Source of the DNA: Thermoplasmatota archaeon
GTDB taxonomy: Archaea; Thermoplasmatota; Thermoplasmata; RBG-16-68-12; JAJISG01
DNA: 10,600 bases
Assembly: GCA_022848785.1 (NCBI GenBank)
Contig: JAJISK010000025.1
Location: 1-10,600 of the forward strand
Direction: 5' to 3'
Of the stretch, positions 5,647 to 10,600 are shown piece by piece. The position numbers were made by a program, and so were the translations under genes. Each line of letters starts with the position of its first letter. The stretch's first letter is position 1. Below the pieces are notes generated by a model. That model worked only from the letters and a program-made list of their open reading frames with translations. It was not told the origin of the DNA and ran no database searches.

Positions 5647-6315
5647 CTGTTCAAGGTCGACCTGCACCTCCACAGTCAGTATTCCCCCGACTCAGCCATG
5701 CCGGTGCGGGAGATGCTCAAGGTGGCGGCGCGTCTGGACATCCAAGGGGTGGCCATCACCGACCACAACCGAGCCGACGGCAGCGAGGAAGCCCGGCGGT
5801 TGGCCCGAGAGACGGGGCTGCTCACCATCCGGGCGATGGAACTCTCGGCGCGGGAGGGGCACATCCTGGTCTACGGTCTGCAGGAGCCGGTCCCCCCCCG
5901 ACTTCCTGCGGCCGAGGCCTTGGAGAAAATCCGCGAGCAGGGAGGCCTCGCCGTGGCCGCCCACCCCTACCGCTTCTGGTCCGGACTCGGGGAAGCTGTG
6001 GTGCGGAAGGTGCCGTTCGAAGGAGTGGAAGGTCTGAATGCTCGCACAACCAGCCGAGACAACCGACGTGCGGAGCGGCTGGCGCAGGACCTCGGCCTGC
6101 CGATGACGGCCGGCAGCGACGCCCATCGACTCGCAGACATCGGACGGGGTCTCCTCGTGCTCGCAGACGCGTACGAGACCGAAGGGGACCTGCTGGCGGC
6201 CATCCGCAAGGGGAGGGGGCGACCCCTCGGTCTGAGTCGGGGAGCAGGCCGGACCGTGCGATACGTTACGAAGTCCGTCGGCGAATGGATGCTCCGAGGC
6301 TTCCGGCGGATGTAG
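5647..6315 (+). CDS. PHP-domain metal-dependent phosphoesterase, CTG start
   Basis: A 222-residue PHP-family hydrolase; relatives include DNA-polymerase-associated phosphatases, histidinol phosphatase and nucleoside 3',5'-bisphosphate phosphatase/RNase AM. All metal ligands of the family can be seen: DLHLHS (His7, His9), ITDHN (Asp39, His40), MELS (Glu65), EGH (His72), AHP (His106) and GSDAH (Asp158, His160). The first ATG in frame (5698) would delete the DLHLHS motif. The only codon before it that could start, after the in-frame TGA at 5638, is CTG at 5647; it gives MFKVDLHLHS, the normal family N terminus, and has GAGGTGA 6 nt upstream. So CTG is most likely the start. The gene is translationally coupled to metG. 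It ends 2 bases from the convergent roadblock gene. The substrate cannot be named from sequence. Confidence 0.88.
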   Translation: MFKVDLHLHSQYSPDSAMPVREMLKVAARLDIQGVAITDHNRADGSEEARRLARETGLLTIRAMELSAREGHILVYGLQEPVPPRLPAAEALEKIREQGGLAVAAHPYRFWSGLGEAVVRKVPFEGVEGLNARTTSRDNRRAERLAQDLGLPMTAGSDAHRLADIGRGLLVLADAYETEGDLLAAIRKGRGRPLGLSRGAGRTVRYVTKSVGEWMLRGFRRM

Positions 6316-6317
6316 CC

Positions 6318-6677
6318 TCAGAGGTGCTCCTCGAGGCGCGCGGAGTAGGGGCCCAGGATCTCCCGGAGGCGTCGTACCCCCACATCATCCCCTACCCGGA
6401 GCACGAAGAGGGCTTTGGGCCCGTCCCCCAGCACCACGAGCTTGGAGTCGCGTAGGTGGACGGTGACCCCATGCATCGCCTCCTTCATCTGGGACGTGGC
6501 GGTGTCCGCAGAGCCTAGGAGGACGGCGAACATGCTTGCGTACGTCTCCCGCTCGACGCCCTTCGGGAGCGCCCCGGCAACGTATGTCCCCGATCGGGTT
6601 ACGAGGAAGACCTCGTGGACGCCCTCGCGGCGTTCGATCTCCTTTAGAATCTCCTCAATCTGGGGGATGTCTGACAT
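6318..6677 (-). CDS. Roadblock/LC7-domain protein
   Basis: A 119-residue single-domain protein of the roadblock/LC7 family, dimeric regulators that often bind small Ras-like GTPases (MglB/dynein light-chain type) in archaea and bacteria. Evidence: an N-terminal helix (PQIEEILKEIERREGV, 5-20), then strands EVFLVTRSGTYVAGALP (22-38), a long helix (YASMFAVLLGSADTATSQMKEAM), and VTVHLRDSKLVVLGDGPKALFVLRVGDDVG, ending in a helix REILGPYSARLEEHL. There is no GTPase gene next to it in the window, so no partner can be given. The ATG at 6677 has GAGGG about 7 nt upstream and a TATA-like box at 6721-6727. It lies 62 bases downstream of ribH on the same strand and could also receive read-through from the riboflavin genes. 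Family clear, role unknown. Confidence 0.85.
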   Translation of the reverse strand: MSDIPQIEEILKEIERREGVHEVFLVTRSGTYVAGALPKGVERETYASMFAVLLGSADTATSQMKEAMHGVTVHLRDSKLVVLGDGPKALFVLRVGDDVGVRRLREILGPYSARLEEHL

Positions 6678-6719
6678 GGCCGAGCCCTCGGGACGCGGAT
6701 TCCGTGATTAAGAGGTCGG

Positions 6720-6727
6720 GATATAAC
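6720..6727 (-). promoter_or_regulatory. Possible TATA box of the roadblock gene
   Basis: The minus strand reads GTTATATC. A transcription start near 6697 would give a leader of about 20 nt holding GAGGG (6689-6685). A weaker alternative, CTTAATCA, lies closer to the start codon. Confidence 0.45.
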
Positions 6728-6739
6728 ACTTCTTCGCGG

Positions 6740-7150
6740 CTAGACTCCCTCCAGGGTCTGCAGGAGCTTCGCGACCGCTTCCACCGCCTCCCGCGCTTTT
6801 TCCACCCGATCGAGGGCCTGTTCCTTCGTCTGACCGGGGCCGGTGATGCCCAGGCCGATGGGTTTCTCGTACTCCACCGCGAGATCGGCGATCTGCCGGG
6901 CGGTCTGCGCCATAATCACCGCATCGTGGCCGGTCTCCCCCTGAACAACGGCCCCCAACGCAACGACTCCGTCGACGTCGTCCCGCCGGATGAGACGCTT
7001 GAGGGCGAGCGGCATGTCGAACACCCCAGGGACCTTCACGACATGGGTCACCGTCAGACCCTGGAAGGTGGCGTGCTCTTCGGCCCGAACGAGCATGCGC
7101 TCCGTGACGTCGGCGTGGAACTCGCTGACCACGATGCCTAGGTTGGGCAC
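6740..7150 (-). CDS. ribH: 6,7-dimethyl-8-ribityllumazine synthase
   Basis: Lumazine synthase condenses 5-amino-6-ribitylaminouracil with 3,4-dihydroxy-2-butanone 4-phosphate, the next-to-last step of riboflavin synthesis; the family forms pentamers or 60-mer shells. The 136-residue product matches archaeal RibH along its length: NLGIVVSEFHADVTE (3-17), VVKVPGVFDMPLALKRLI (about 37-54), VDGVVALGAVVQGETGHDAVI (58-78, with the catalytic-region GETGHD) and KPIGLGITGPGQT. The start is GTG at 7150, which directly follows the TAG stop of ribC with no base between and in the same frame; no clear ribosome binding site is seen, so it is probably translated by re-initiation. Last gene of the ribB-ribL-ribC-ribH run. 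Confident. Confidence 0.95.
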   Translation of the reverse strand: MPNLGIVVSEFHADVTERMLVRAEEHATFQGLTVTHVVKVPGVFDMPLALKRLIRRDDVDGVVALGAVVQGETGHDAVIMAQTARQIADLAVEYEKPIGLGITGPGQTKEQALDRVEKAREAVEAVAKLLQTLEGV

Positions 7151-7636
7151 CTAGCTCAACTTCCCCGAGGTCGTCTCGAGGGGTCCTGCGTCTTCGAACC
7201 CCTCCCGCTGGCCGGTCCCGGCGTTCTGTCGGAGGATCTCGGGCCGGAAGAGCATGTTGTAGGCGTTCCGGGCGTGTTCCCGGGTGCGGCGTGCCGCGAG
7301 CCAGGCCAGTTCATCCTCGTCCTTGGCCTCTTCCTCGTACACGAAGACGCCGAGGATCGGGGTGTTGGTGGCGAGTTGGACCCCCTGAAGGCCCAAGTCC
7401 GCGACGAGGGCGGTTTGCTTATCCACAGCGTGTGGCCCGAGCATGCCGAGGGCCATCGCCAGGTCGCACGACTCCTCCTCGATGAGGCGCTTACACGCCA
7501 CCGGGAGGTCCTTGACCCCGGGCACGGTACGGCGAACGACCTGGAAACCCGTCCCTAGGCCCTTCAGCTCCTCCTCCGCCGCCGTTCCCATGTCGTACCG
7601 GGCGAACGTCGTGTCCACGATGCCGATGGTCCGCAG
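7151..7636 (-). CDS. ribC: Riboflavin synthase, archaeal type
   Basis: Archaeal RibC dismutates two 6,7-dimethyl-8-ribityllumazine molecules to riboflavin. It is unrelated to bacterial RibE and is a paralogue of lumazine synthase. Hallmarks: IGIVDTTFARYDMG (4-17), RRTVPGVKDLPVACKRLIEEE, CDLAMALGMLGPHAVDK, FVYEEEAKDEDELAWLAARRTREHARN and the C-terminal GFEDAGP. The 161-residue length fits the family. The start is unusual: the GTG at 7618 would remove the first beta strand, while CTG at 7636 yields MRTIGIVDTTF, the standard family N terminus, just 2 bases after the ribL stop, with GAGG about 10 nt upstream. No ATG, GTG or TTG lies between in frame, so CTG is my choice. Family certain, start fairly likely. 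Confidence 0.93.
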   Translation of the reverse strand: MRTIGIVDTTFARYDMGTAAEEELKGLGTGFQVVRRTVPGVKDLPVACKRLIEEESCDLAMALGMLGPHAVDKQTALVADLGLQGVQLATNTPILGVFVYEEEAKDEDELAWLAARRTREHARNAYNMLFRPEILRQNAGTGQREGFEDAGPLETTSGKLS

Positions 7637-7638
7637 CC

Positions 7639-8106
7639 CTAGTCCCCCTCGGGGGGCGTCTCTTCCACCCGCTCCACCTGCTTCTGGATGGACCAGAGGC
7701 TGATTACCTTGTTGATGATCTTCGTCGTCCCGTCCAGGTCCCCCTCCATCTTCGTCAGTCGGACCACCTTCGCCGGGATCCCGCGCCGGCGAACCTCTGC
7801 CTCCACCTCCTCGAGGTTGAACTCCTGGTCCCAGCCCAAGGCGATGACATCGGGGCGGACCTCCTCCACCGTTTGGTAGATGTCGCCCTCGTGGCCCAGG
7901 AGGGCCCGGTCCACGGGCTTGAGGGCGTCCACCAGCTCTCGTCGCAACGCTTCGGGGGTCACCGGTTCATGTTTCATCCGACGCACCCGGGAGTCGCGAG
8001 CGATGACGACCACCAACTCGTCCCCCAGTTCCTTGGCCTGCCTCAGGTAGTCCAGATGACCTATGTGGAGGATGTCGAAAACTCCCGTCGCCATGACCCG
8101 GACCAT
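7639..8106 (-). CDS. ribL: FAD synthetase (FMN adenylyltransferase), archaeal RibL
   Basis: RibL transfers AMP from ATP to FMN, making FAD; it belongs to the nucleotidyltransferase/cytidylyltransferase superfamily. The 155-residue protein shows the signature TGVFDILHIGH with the HxGH motif at 14-17, VVVIARDSRVRRMKHEPVTPEALRRELVDALKPVDRALLG, the GWDQEF substrate-loop region, and DGTTKI in place of the usual ISSTK-like motif. Archaeal RibL enzymes need reducing conditions and carry C-terminal cysteines; this protein has no cysteine, so that trait is absent. I chose the ATG at 8106 (MVRVMATGVFD), which keeps the first strand; a TTG at 8115 would add three residues. The gene overlaps the ribB 3' end by 46 bases in another frame. 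The related glycerol-3-phosphate cytidylyltransferases are a less likely reading, given the riboflavin neighbours. Confidence 0.9.
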   Translation of the reverse strand: MVRVMATGVFDILHIGHLDYLRQAKELGDELVVVIARDSRVRRMKHEPVTPEALRRELVDALKPVDRALLGHEGDIYQTVEEVRPDVIALGWDQEFNLEEVEAEVRRRGIPAKVVRLTKMEGDLDGTTKIINKVISLWSIQKQVERVEETPPEGD

Positions 8107-8795
8107 GCTCCCCAAGCCTCGAGGACGTCGCTCCCCTCGACGAAGGGAAGATGCCGGGCTGTCGCATAGTTGTTTGCCTCTACCTTGGAGAGCGCTCCGC
8201 CGCCGTCCGCCAGCATCTCACAGAGAGTGGCCGTGGGGAGGAGCTCGGCCATCAGGAGAAGAGCTGTGGAGAGTTCGGTATGGCCGCGGCGCGCCCGCAG
8301 GAGTGGCTCGGCCGCGATGAGAAGGTGGACGTGCCCAGGGGCACGGAACTCCTGCATGAACGCTTCCCGTGCCAGGCCGTCCTCGGAGGCGAGGGCATGG
8401 CGACACGCCTCGGCCAACGCGCCCACCGTCACGGCCCGATCCCGGTCCGTAATCCCCGTCCGGGTCGCCTGGTGGTTCACCGTCAGGCTGAAAGCCGACC
8501 GGGCATCGTAGGGAGGCCGGTGCCGGAGGAGCCCCTCGATCACCGGGAAGTCCTCCTTGAGCATGGTCAGGGCGTCCTCCATGAGCGGCAGCCCCAGTCG
8601 TCTCGCCACCGGGGTCGGGAAGGTCGTGCAGACCAAGCCGCCGGCCTCTTGGCGCATGAGGCGAATCGATTCGGAGGTAACGAACTGGGAGGGGAGGACG
8701 AGGTCCGTCTCCTCTTCTCGACCGTCGGCATCGTAGAGTAAGATCGGGGTCCCCCCTTGGAGCGCTCTCAAGGCCCCCCGCACCGCAACCCGCAT
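8061..8795 (-). CDS. ribB: 3,4-dihydroxy-2-butanone 4-phosphate synthase
   Basis: RibB converts ribulose 5-phosphate to formate and the four-carbon unit used by lumazine synthase. The 244-residue protein is a single-domain DHBP synthase with no fused GTP cyclohydrolase II. Motifs: YDADGREEETDLV (21-33; many relatives have GE where this has EE), AFSLTVNHQATRTGITDRDRA (101-121), EFRAPGHVHLL (149-159), RRGHTELSTALLLMA (169-183) and the metal-binding CEML (192-195). The ATG at 8795 lies about 29 nt downstream of a TATA-like AAAATTTTAT, so the operon mRNA is probably leaderless. It heads the ribB-ribL-ribC-ribH set and overlaps ribL by 46 bases. Its C-terminal tail (about 230-244) is polar and probably constrained by the overlap. 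Confident. Confidence 0.95.
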   Translation of the reverse strand: MRVAVRGALRALQGGTPILLYDADGREEETDLVLPSQFVTSESIRLMRQEAGGLVCTTFPTPVARRLGLPLMEDALTMLKEDFPVIEGLLRHRPPYDARSAFSLTVNHQATRTGITDRDRAVTVGALAEACRHALASEDGLAREAFMQEFRAPGHVHLLIAAEPLLRARRGHTELSTALLLMAELLPTATLCEMLADGGGALSKVEANNYATARHLPFVEGSDVLEAWGAWSGSWRREFSTSST

Positions 8796-8820
8796 GGTAT
8801 GGGGAACCCGCGGACCTCAC

Positions 8821-8831
8821 ATAAAATTTTT
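8821..8831 (-). promoter_or_regulatory. TATA box of the riboflavin operon
   Basis: The minus strand reads AAAAATTTTAT, centred about 29 nt before the ribB ATG at 8795. The AAAATTTT core (8823-8830) is self-complementary and so could also serve the divergent isomerase gene. Confidence 0.55.
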
Positions 8832-8839
8832 GTAACTAC

Positions 8840-8846
8840 CATAAAG
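8840..8846 (+). promoter_or_regulatory. Possible TATA box of the isomerase gene
   Basis: CATAAAG on the plus strand. A transcription start near 8869 would leave a leader of about 29 nt before the GTG at 8898, without a visible Shine-Dalgarno site. Confidence 0.35.
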
Positions 8847-8897
8847 CCTGTTCCTCCTCCCCCGCAACCCTTTCAACGCCTCGGCCCATCGCGCCGT

Positions 8898-9965
8898 GTG
8901 CTGGACGACCCCGATCGTCTGTCCCGGATCGACCCCAGCGAACTGATGGGGACCTTTTCCTCCCTCCCGGAGCAGATCGAGGAGGGACTCGCAGGGGTCC
9001 GGGACGCCGCCTGGGCCCATCCGCCCTCGGGGCGCGTTTTCGTCGTGGGCATGGGGGGGTCGGCCATCGCAGGGGATCTCGCCCACGCGCTGGGGAGGTG
9101 GTACGGAGGGGTGGAAGTCCAAGTCACGCGGACCCCCTCTATCCCCCCCTACGTGGACAAGGAGGATCTCCTAGTTGCCATCAGCTACTCGGGGAACACC
9201 TGGGAGACCCTCTCGGCCTATCGACAGGCGCTGCGGCGGGACCTCTCCTGCCTGACGGTCGGATCGGGCGGAGAGCTCGCCGAGACATCCTCGGCCCAGG
9301 GGGTGCCCCACGTCTTCGTCCCTCCCGGCTTCGCGCCCCGGGCGGCTCTGGGCTACCTTCTGGCACCCCTACTCACCCTGCTGGCCCGCTCCTCCGTCCG
9401 ACTCGCAGATGCGCTCCCGGGGGCCCTGACGGACCTGAGCCGGATCCGAGAAGAATGGGTTCCGGCCGTCCCGACGGAGGAGAACCGGGCCAAGGCCATC
9501 GCCACGGCCTTGGAGGGAAAGGTGCCCATCATCTACGGCCCCCCGCCCTATGCCGGCGTGGCTCGAAGGTGGCAGACCCAGCTGAACGAGAACGCAAAGA
9601 CCCTCGCGTGGCACAGCGTCCTCCCCGAGGCGAACCACAACGAGATCGTGGGCTGGCTTGAGGGATCGGATCCGGACCGATTCGCCCCGATCTTGCTGAT
9701 GCCGCCCCCCGACAGCGCCATTCACGCCCGCTTGCAGCACACCCTCACCCTGTTGGAGGAACGGGTGCCCGTCACCTCGGTCCCGCTCCTCAGCAAGGAG
9801 TTCGTGACCGGCCTGTTGGAACTCGTTCTGCTTGGGGACCTGGTGAGCGTATACCTGGCGGTCCTGCGGGGCGTGGATCCCCGTCCCGTGGGATCCATTG
9901 ACCGATTGAAGGCCGCGATCCGCGAGGGAGGGGTCGAAGGGTCGAGCGCCGAGGGGGAGATTTGA
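8898..9965 (+). CDS. Bifunctional phosphoglucose/phosphomannose isomerase
   Basis: Archaeal-type PGI/PMI interconverts fructose 6-phosphate with glucose 6-phosphate and with mannose 6-phosphate, linking glycolysis/gluconeogenesis to mannose donors for glycans. The two SIS sugar-isomerase domains are visible: VVGMGGSAIAGD (49-60), the phosphate loop SYSGNTWET (96-104), then a second domain with VARRWQTQLNENAK, EANHNEIVGW (catalytic-base region, Glu249), His276 in AIHARLQHT, and RPVGSIDRLK near the end. I place the start at GTG 8898 (MLDDPDRLSRIDPSEL, 355 residues), because the upstream in-frame stretch from 8757 is proline-rich, overlaps ribB and crosses the divergent promoter. Its last 19 bases lie antisense to the 3' end of tRNA-Ser, so the final residues (near GSSAEGEI) are partly dictated by that overlap. 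Family confident; the relative strength of the two activities cannot be read. Confidence 0.92.
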   Translation: MLDDPDRLSRIDPSELMGTFSSLPEQIEEGLAGVRDAAWAHPPSGRVFVVGMGGSAIAGDLAHALGRWYGGVEVQVTRTPSIPPYVDKEDLLVAISYSGNTWETLSAYRQALRRDLSCLTVGSGGELAETSSAQGVPHVFVPPGFAPRAALGYLLAPLLTLLARSSVRLADALPGALTDLSRIREEWVPAVPTEENRAKAIATALEGKVPIIYGPPPYAGVARRWQTQLNENAKTLAWHSVLPEANHNEIVGWLEGSDPDRFAPILLMPPPDSAIHARLQHTLTLLEERVPVTSVPLLSKEFVTGLLELVLLGDLVSVYLAVLRGVDPRPVGSIDRLKAAIREGGVEGSSAEGEI

Positions 9966-10045
9966 ACTCCCGAGGCGGTTGCCCGCCACGAGCTATCGAG
10001 GGGTCCTCTCCAGGCTCGCGCCCTACCGGACTAGGCGACCTCGGC
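9947..10045 (-). tRNA. tRNA-Ser (anticodon GGA) with short intron
   Basis: A complete class II cloverleaf can be drawn. The acceptor GCCGAGG (10045-10039) pairs with CCTCGGC (9954-9948); the discriminator is G (9947) and no CCA is encoded. The D stem is GCCT/GGGC with loop AGTCCGGTA. The anticodon stem CGAGC (10018-10014) pairs with GCTCG (9993-9989), but 20 bases rather than 7 lie between; removing 13 gives the loop CTGGAGA with anticodon GGA at 10011-10009. The long variable arm is GGCGG-GCAA-CCGCC (9987-9974), and the T arm is GGGAG-TTCAAAT-CTCCC. The long arm, G discriminator and GGA together give serine. A TATA-like box lies about 38 nt upstream. The 3' end overlaps the isomerase gene antisense by 19 bases. 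Position 9 is C. Confidence 0.93.
9995..10007 (-). other. tRNA-Ser intron, about 13 nt, position 37/38
   Basis: AGGACCCCTCGAT lies between G37 and A38 of the anticodon loop, the usual archaeal intron site. Shifting the cut by one base gives the same mature tRNA. With CTGG (32-35) pairing to intron CTCG there is a mismatch and a wobble, so only a relaxed, not a perfect, bulge-helix-bulge can be drawn; an internal GAGG/CCTC hairpin competes. Splicing by the tRNA endonuclease is inferred. Confidence 0.75.
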
Positions 10046-10079
10046 ATCGGACTGGGGACGTTCGGATAGGGCAGGGGCG

Positions 10080-10087
10080 AATAAAAG
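10080..10087 (-). promoter_or_regulatory. TATA box of the tRNA-Ser gene
   Basis: The minus strand reads CTTTTATT. The expected start of transcription, near 10057, would leave a 12-nt leader for RNase P to remove. The box lies 14 bases after the cbf5 stop. Confidence 0.5.
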
Positions 10088-10100
10088 GTGCGTCGGGGCC

Positions 10101-10600
10101 TCAACGCCAGAGGCGTGGGTAGGATCCCGGGTCCATGAGCACCCGCTCCGGGTCCACGGCGATCCCCGTCTTGGCAGACGACCATTCCGCCCCCCGCTGG
10201 CGGGCCCGCCCTAGGGTCACCGCTTCCCCCTTTCGCGTGAAGAGCGCCACGAGTTCCCCCGGGGCAATCGCGGGGTCGGCCTCCAAAATCCCCGGAATCA
10301 TGAGCGGGGCACCGTGGCAGAGGGCTTCCACGGCGGTGTCCTTCACGACCACGCGTCGAAGGTGGCCCAGTAGTTCCTCCATCGGGCGCAGGATGGCACG
10401 GAGCTCCGTCGGGTCCCCGTCCTCCTTCCAGTAGGTGAAAGCGTCTCGGAGGGCATTCAGGGAAACGGCCGTATCCTCGGCAAGGTCGGCTGCGCGGGTC
10501 CGCCGCAGATCCTGGAGGTGTCCGCCGACCCCGAGGGCCTCTCCCAGGTCGACGCAAAGGGTCCGGATGTACGTGCCCGCCTCACAACGCACGCGAAACA
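10101..10600 (-). CDS. cbf5: Cbf5-type tRNA/rRNA pseudouridine synthase, C-terminal part
   Basis: Cbf5 (dyskerin/TruB family) is the catalytic subunit of archaeal H/ACA RNPs and also makes pseudouridine 55 in tRNA. The window cuts the gene: about 166 C-terminal residues are present, reading from FRVRCEAGTYIRTLCVDLGEALG, a family signature, through HLQDLRRTRAADLAEDTAVSLNAL, to a PUA RNA-binding domain (about RRVVVKDTAVEALCHGAPLMIPGI through ELVALFTRKGEAVTLGRARQ). The catalytic aspartate lies in the missing N-terminal half. Because the frame stays open to the window edge, the GTG near 10592 is an internal valine and not a start. Archaeal Cbf5 is favoured over bacterial-type TruB by the PUA domain and the organism. 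It ends 55 bases before tRNA-Ser on the same strand. Confidence 0.92.
   Translation of the reverse strand, partial: FRVRCEAGTYIRTLCVDLGEALGVGGHLQDLRRTRAADLAEDTAVSLNALRDAFTYWKEDGDPTELRAILRPMEELLGHLRRVVVKDTAVEALCHGAPLMIPGILEADPAIAPGELVALFTRKGEAVTLGRARQRGAEWSSAKTGIAVDPERVLMDPGSYPRLWR

Noticed and set aside
4796..6037. 413-residue plus-strand frame spanning the metG-PHP joint
   Set aside because: Its composition (Arg, Gly, Pro, Ser) is that of a shifted frame, and it overlaps two genes with intact motifs.
6318..6677. Roadblock protein as part of the riboflavin pathway
   Set aside because: It is on the same strand after ribH, but has its own TATA-like box and ribosome binding site, and the family has no known link to flavin synthesis.
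8757..8897. Upstream in-frame extension of the isomerase from ATG 8757
   Set aside because: It runs through the ribB start and the divergent promoter, is proline-rich and has no family similarity; GTG 8898 gives the expected N terminus.
8796..8897. FMN riboswitch or RbkR operator upstream of ribB
   Set aside because: The leader is only a few bases if the TATA box is right, leaving no room for an aptamer, and no convincing inverted repeat of regulator size stands out.

Overview
This is a compact, GC-rich piece of an archaeal chromosome carrying mostly housekeeping genes. The archaeal assignment rests on a TFB (TFIIB-like) initiation factor, archaeal-type riboflavin genes (RibL FAD synthetase and the lumazine-synthase-like riboflavin synthase RibC), a stand-alone TRAM-domain protein, a Cbf5-type pseudouridine synthase, an intron-bearing tRNA-Ser without encoded CCA, and TATA-like boxes about 26-31 nt upstream of several start codons. 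The gene set looks euryarchaeal, possibly a GC-rich Thermoplasmatota-like lineage; that is inference. Ten of fifteen visible stop codons are TAG, which argues against a pyrrolysine-decoding methanogen.

Layout. 30-671 (+): purN, converging on and overlapping by 4 bases the TFB gene at 668-1651 (-). 1745-2415 (-): a two-gene unit of a winged-helix regulator and a three-helix membrane protein, divergent from a CARF-like/winged-helix regulator at 2481-3131 (+). 3167-3385 (-): small TRAM protein, divergent from metG (3516-5645, +). The metG stop abuts a PHP-family phosphoesterase (5647-6315, +) that appears to start at CTG. 6318-6677 (-): roadblock/LC7 protein. 6740-8795 (-): riboflavin/FAD operon ribB-ribL-ribC-ribH, with overlapping or touching genes. 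8898-9965 (+): phosphoglucose/phosphomannose isomerase, whose 3' end runs antisense into tRNA-Ser(GGA) at 9947-10045 (-). 10101 to the window end (-): C-terminal half of cbf5.

How they work together. RibB makes the four-carbon precursor, RibH joins it to the pyrimidine to give lumazine, RibC dismutates lumazine to riboflavin, and RibL adenylylates FMN to FAD; GTP cyclohydrolase, the reductase/deaminase and riboflavin kinase are not in the window. PurN (purines), MetG, tRNA-Ser and Cbf5 (translation and RNA modification) are core functions. The regulatory part is the divergent pair at 2083-3131 plus TFB. First genes of units tend to be leaderless or short-leadered, while genes inside units carry Shine-Dalgarno sites, two of them GAGGTGA at 6-nt spacing.

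No stretch longer than 300 bases lacks a gene; the largest gap (3386-3515) holds two promoters and an inverted repeat. I see no CRISPR array, insertion sequence or other mobile element. The window is largely ordinary; the points worth a second look are start codons, gene junctions, the tRNA and the CARF-like regulator.
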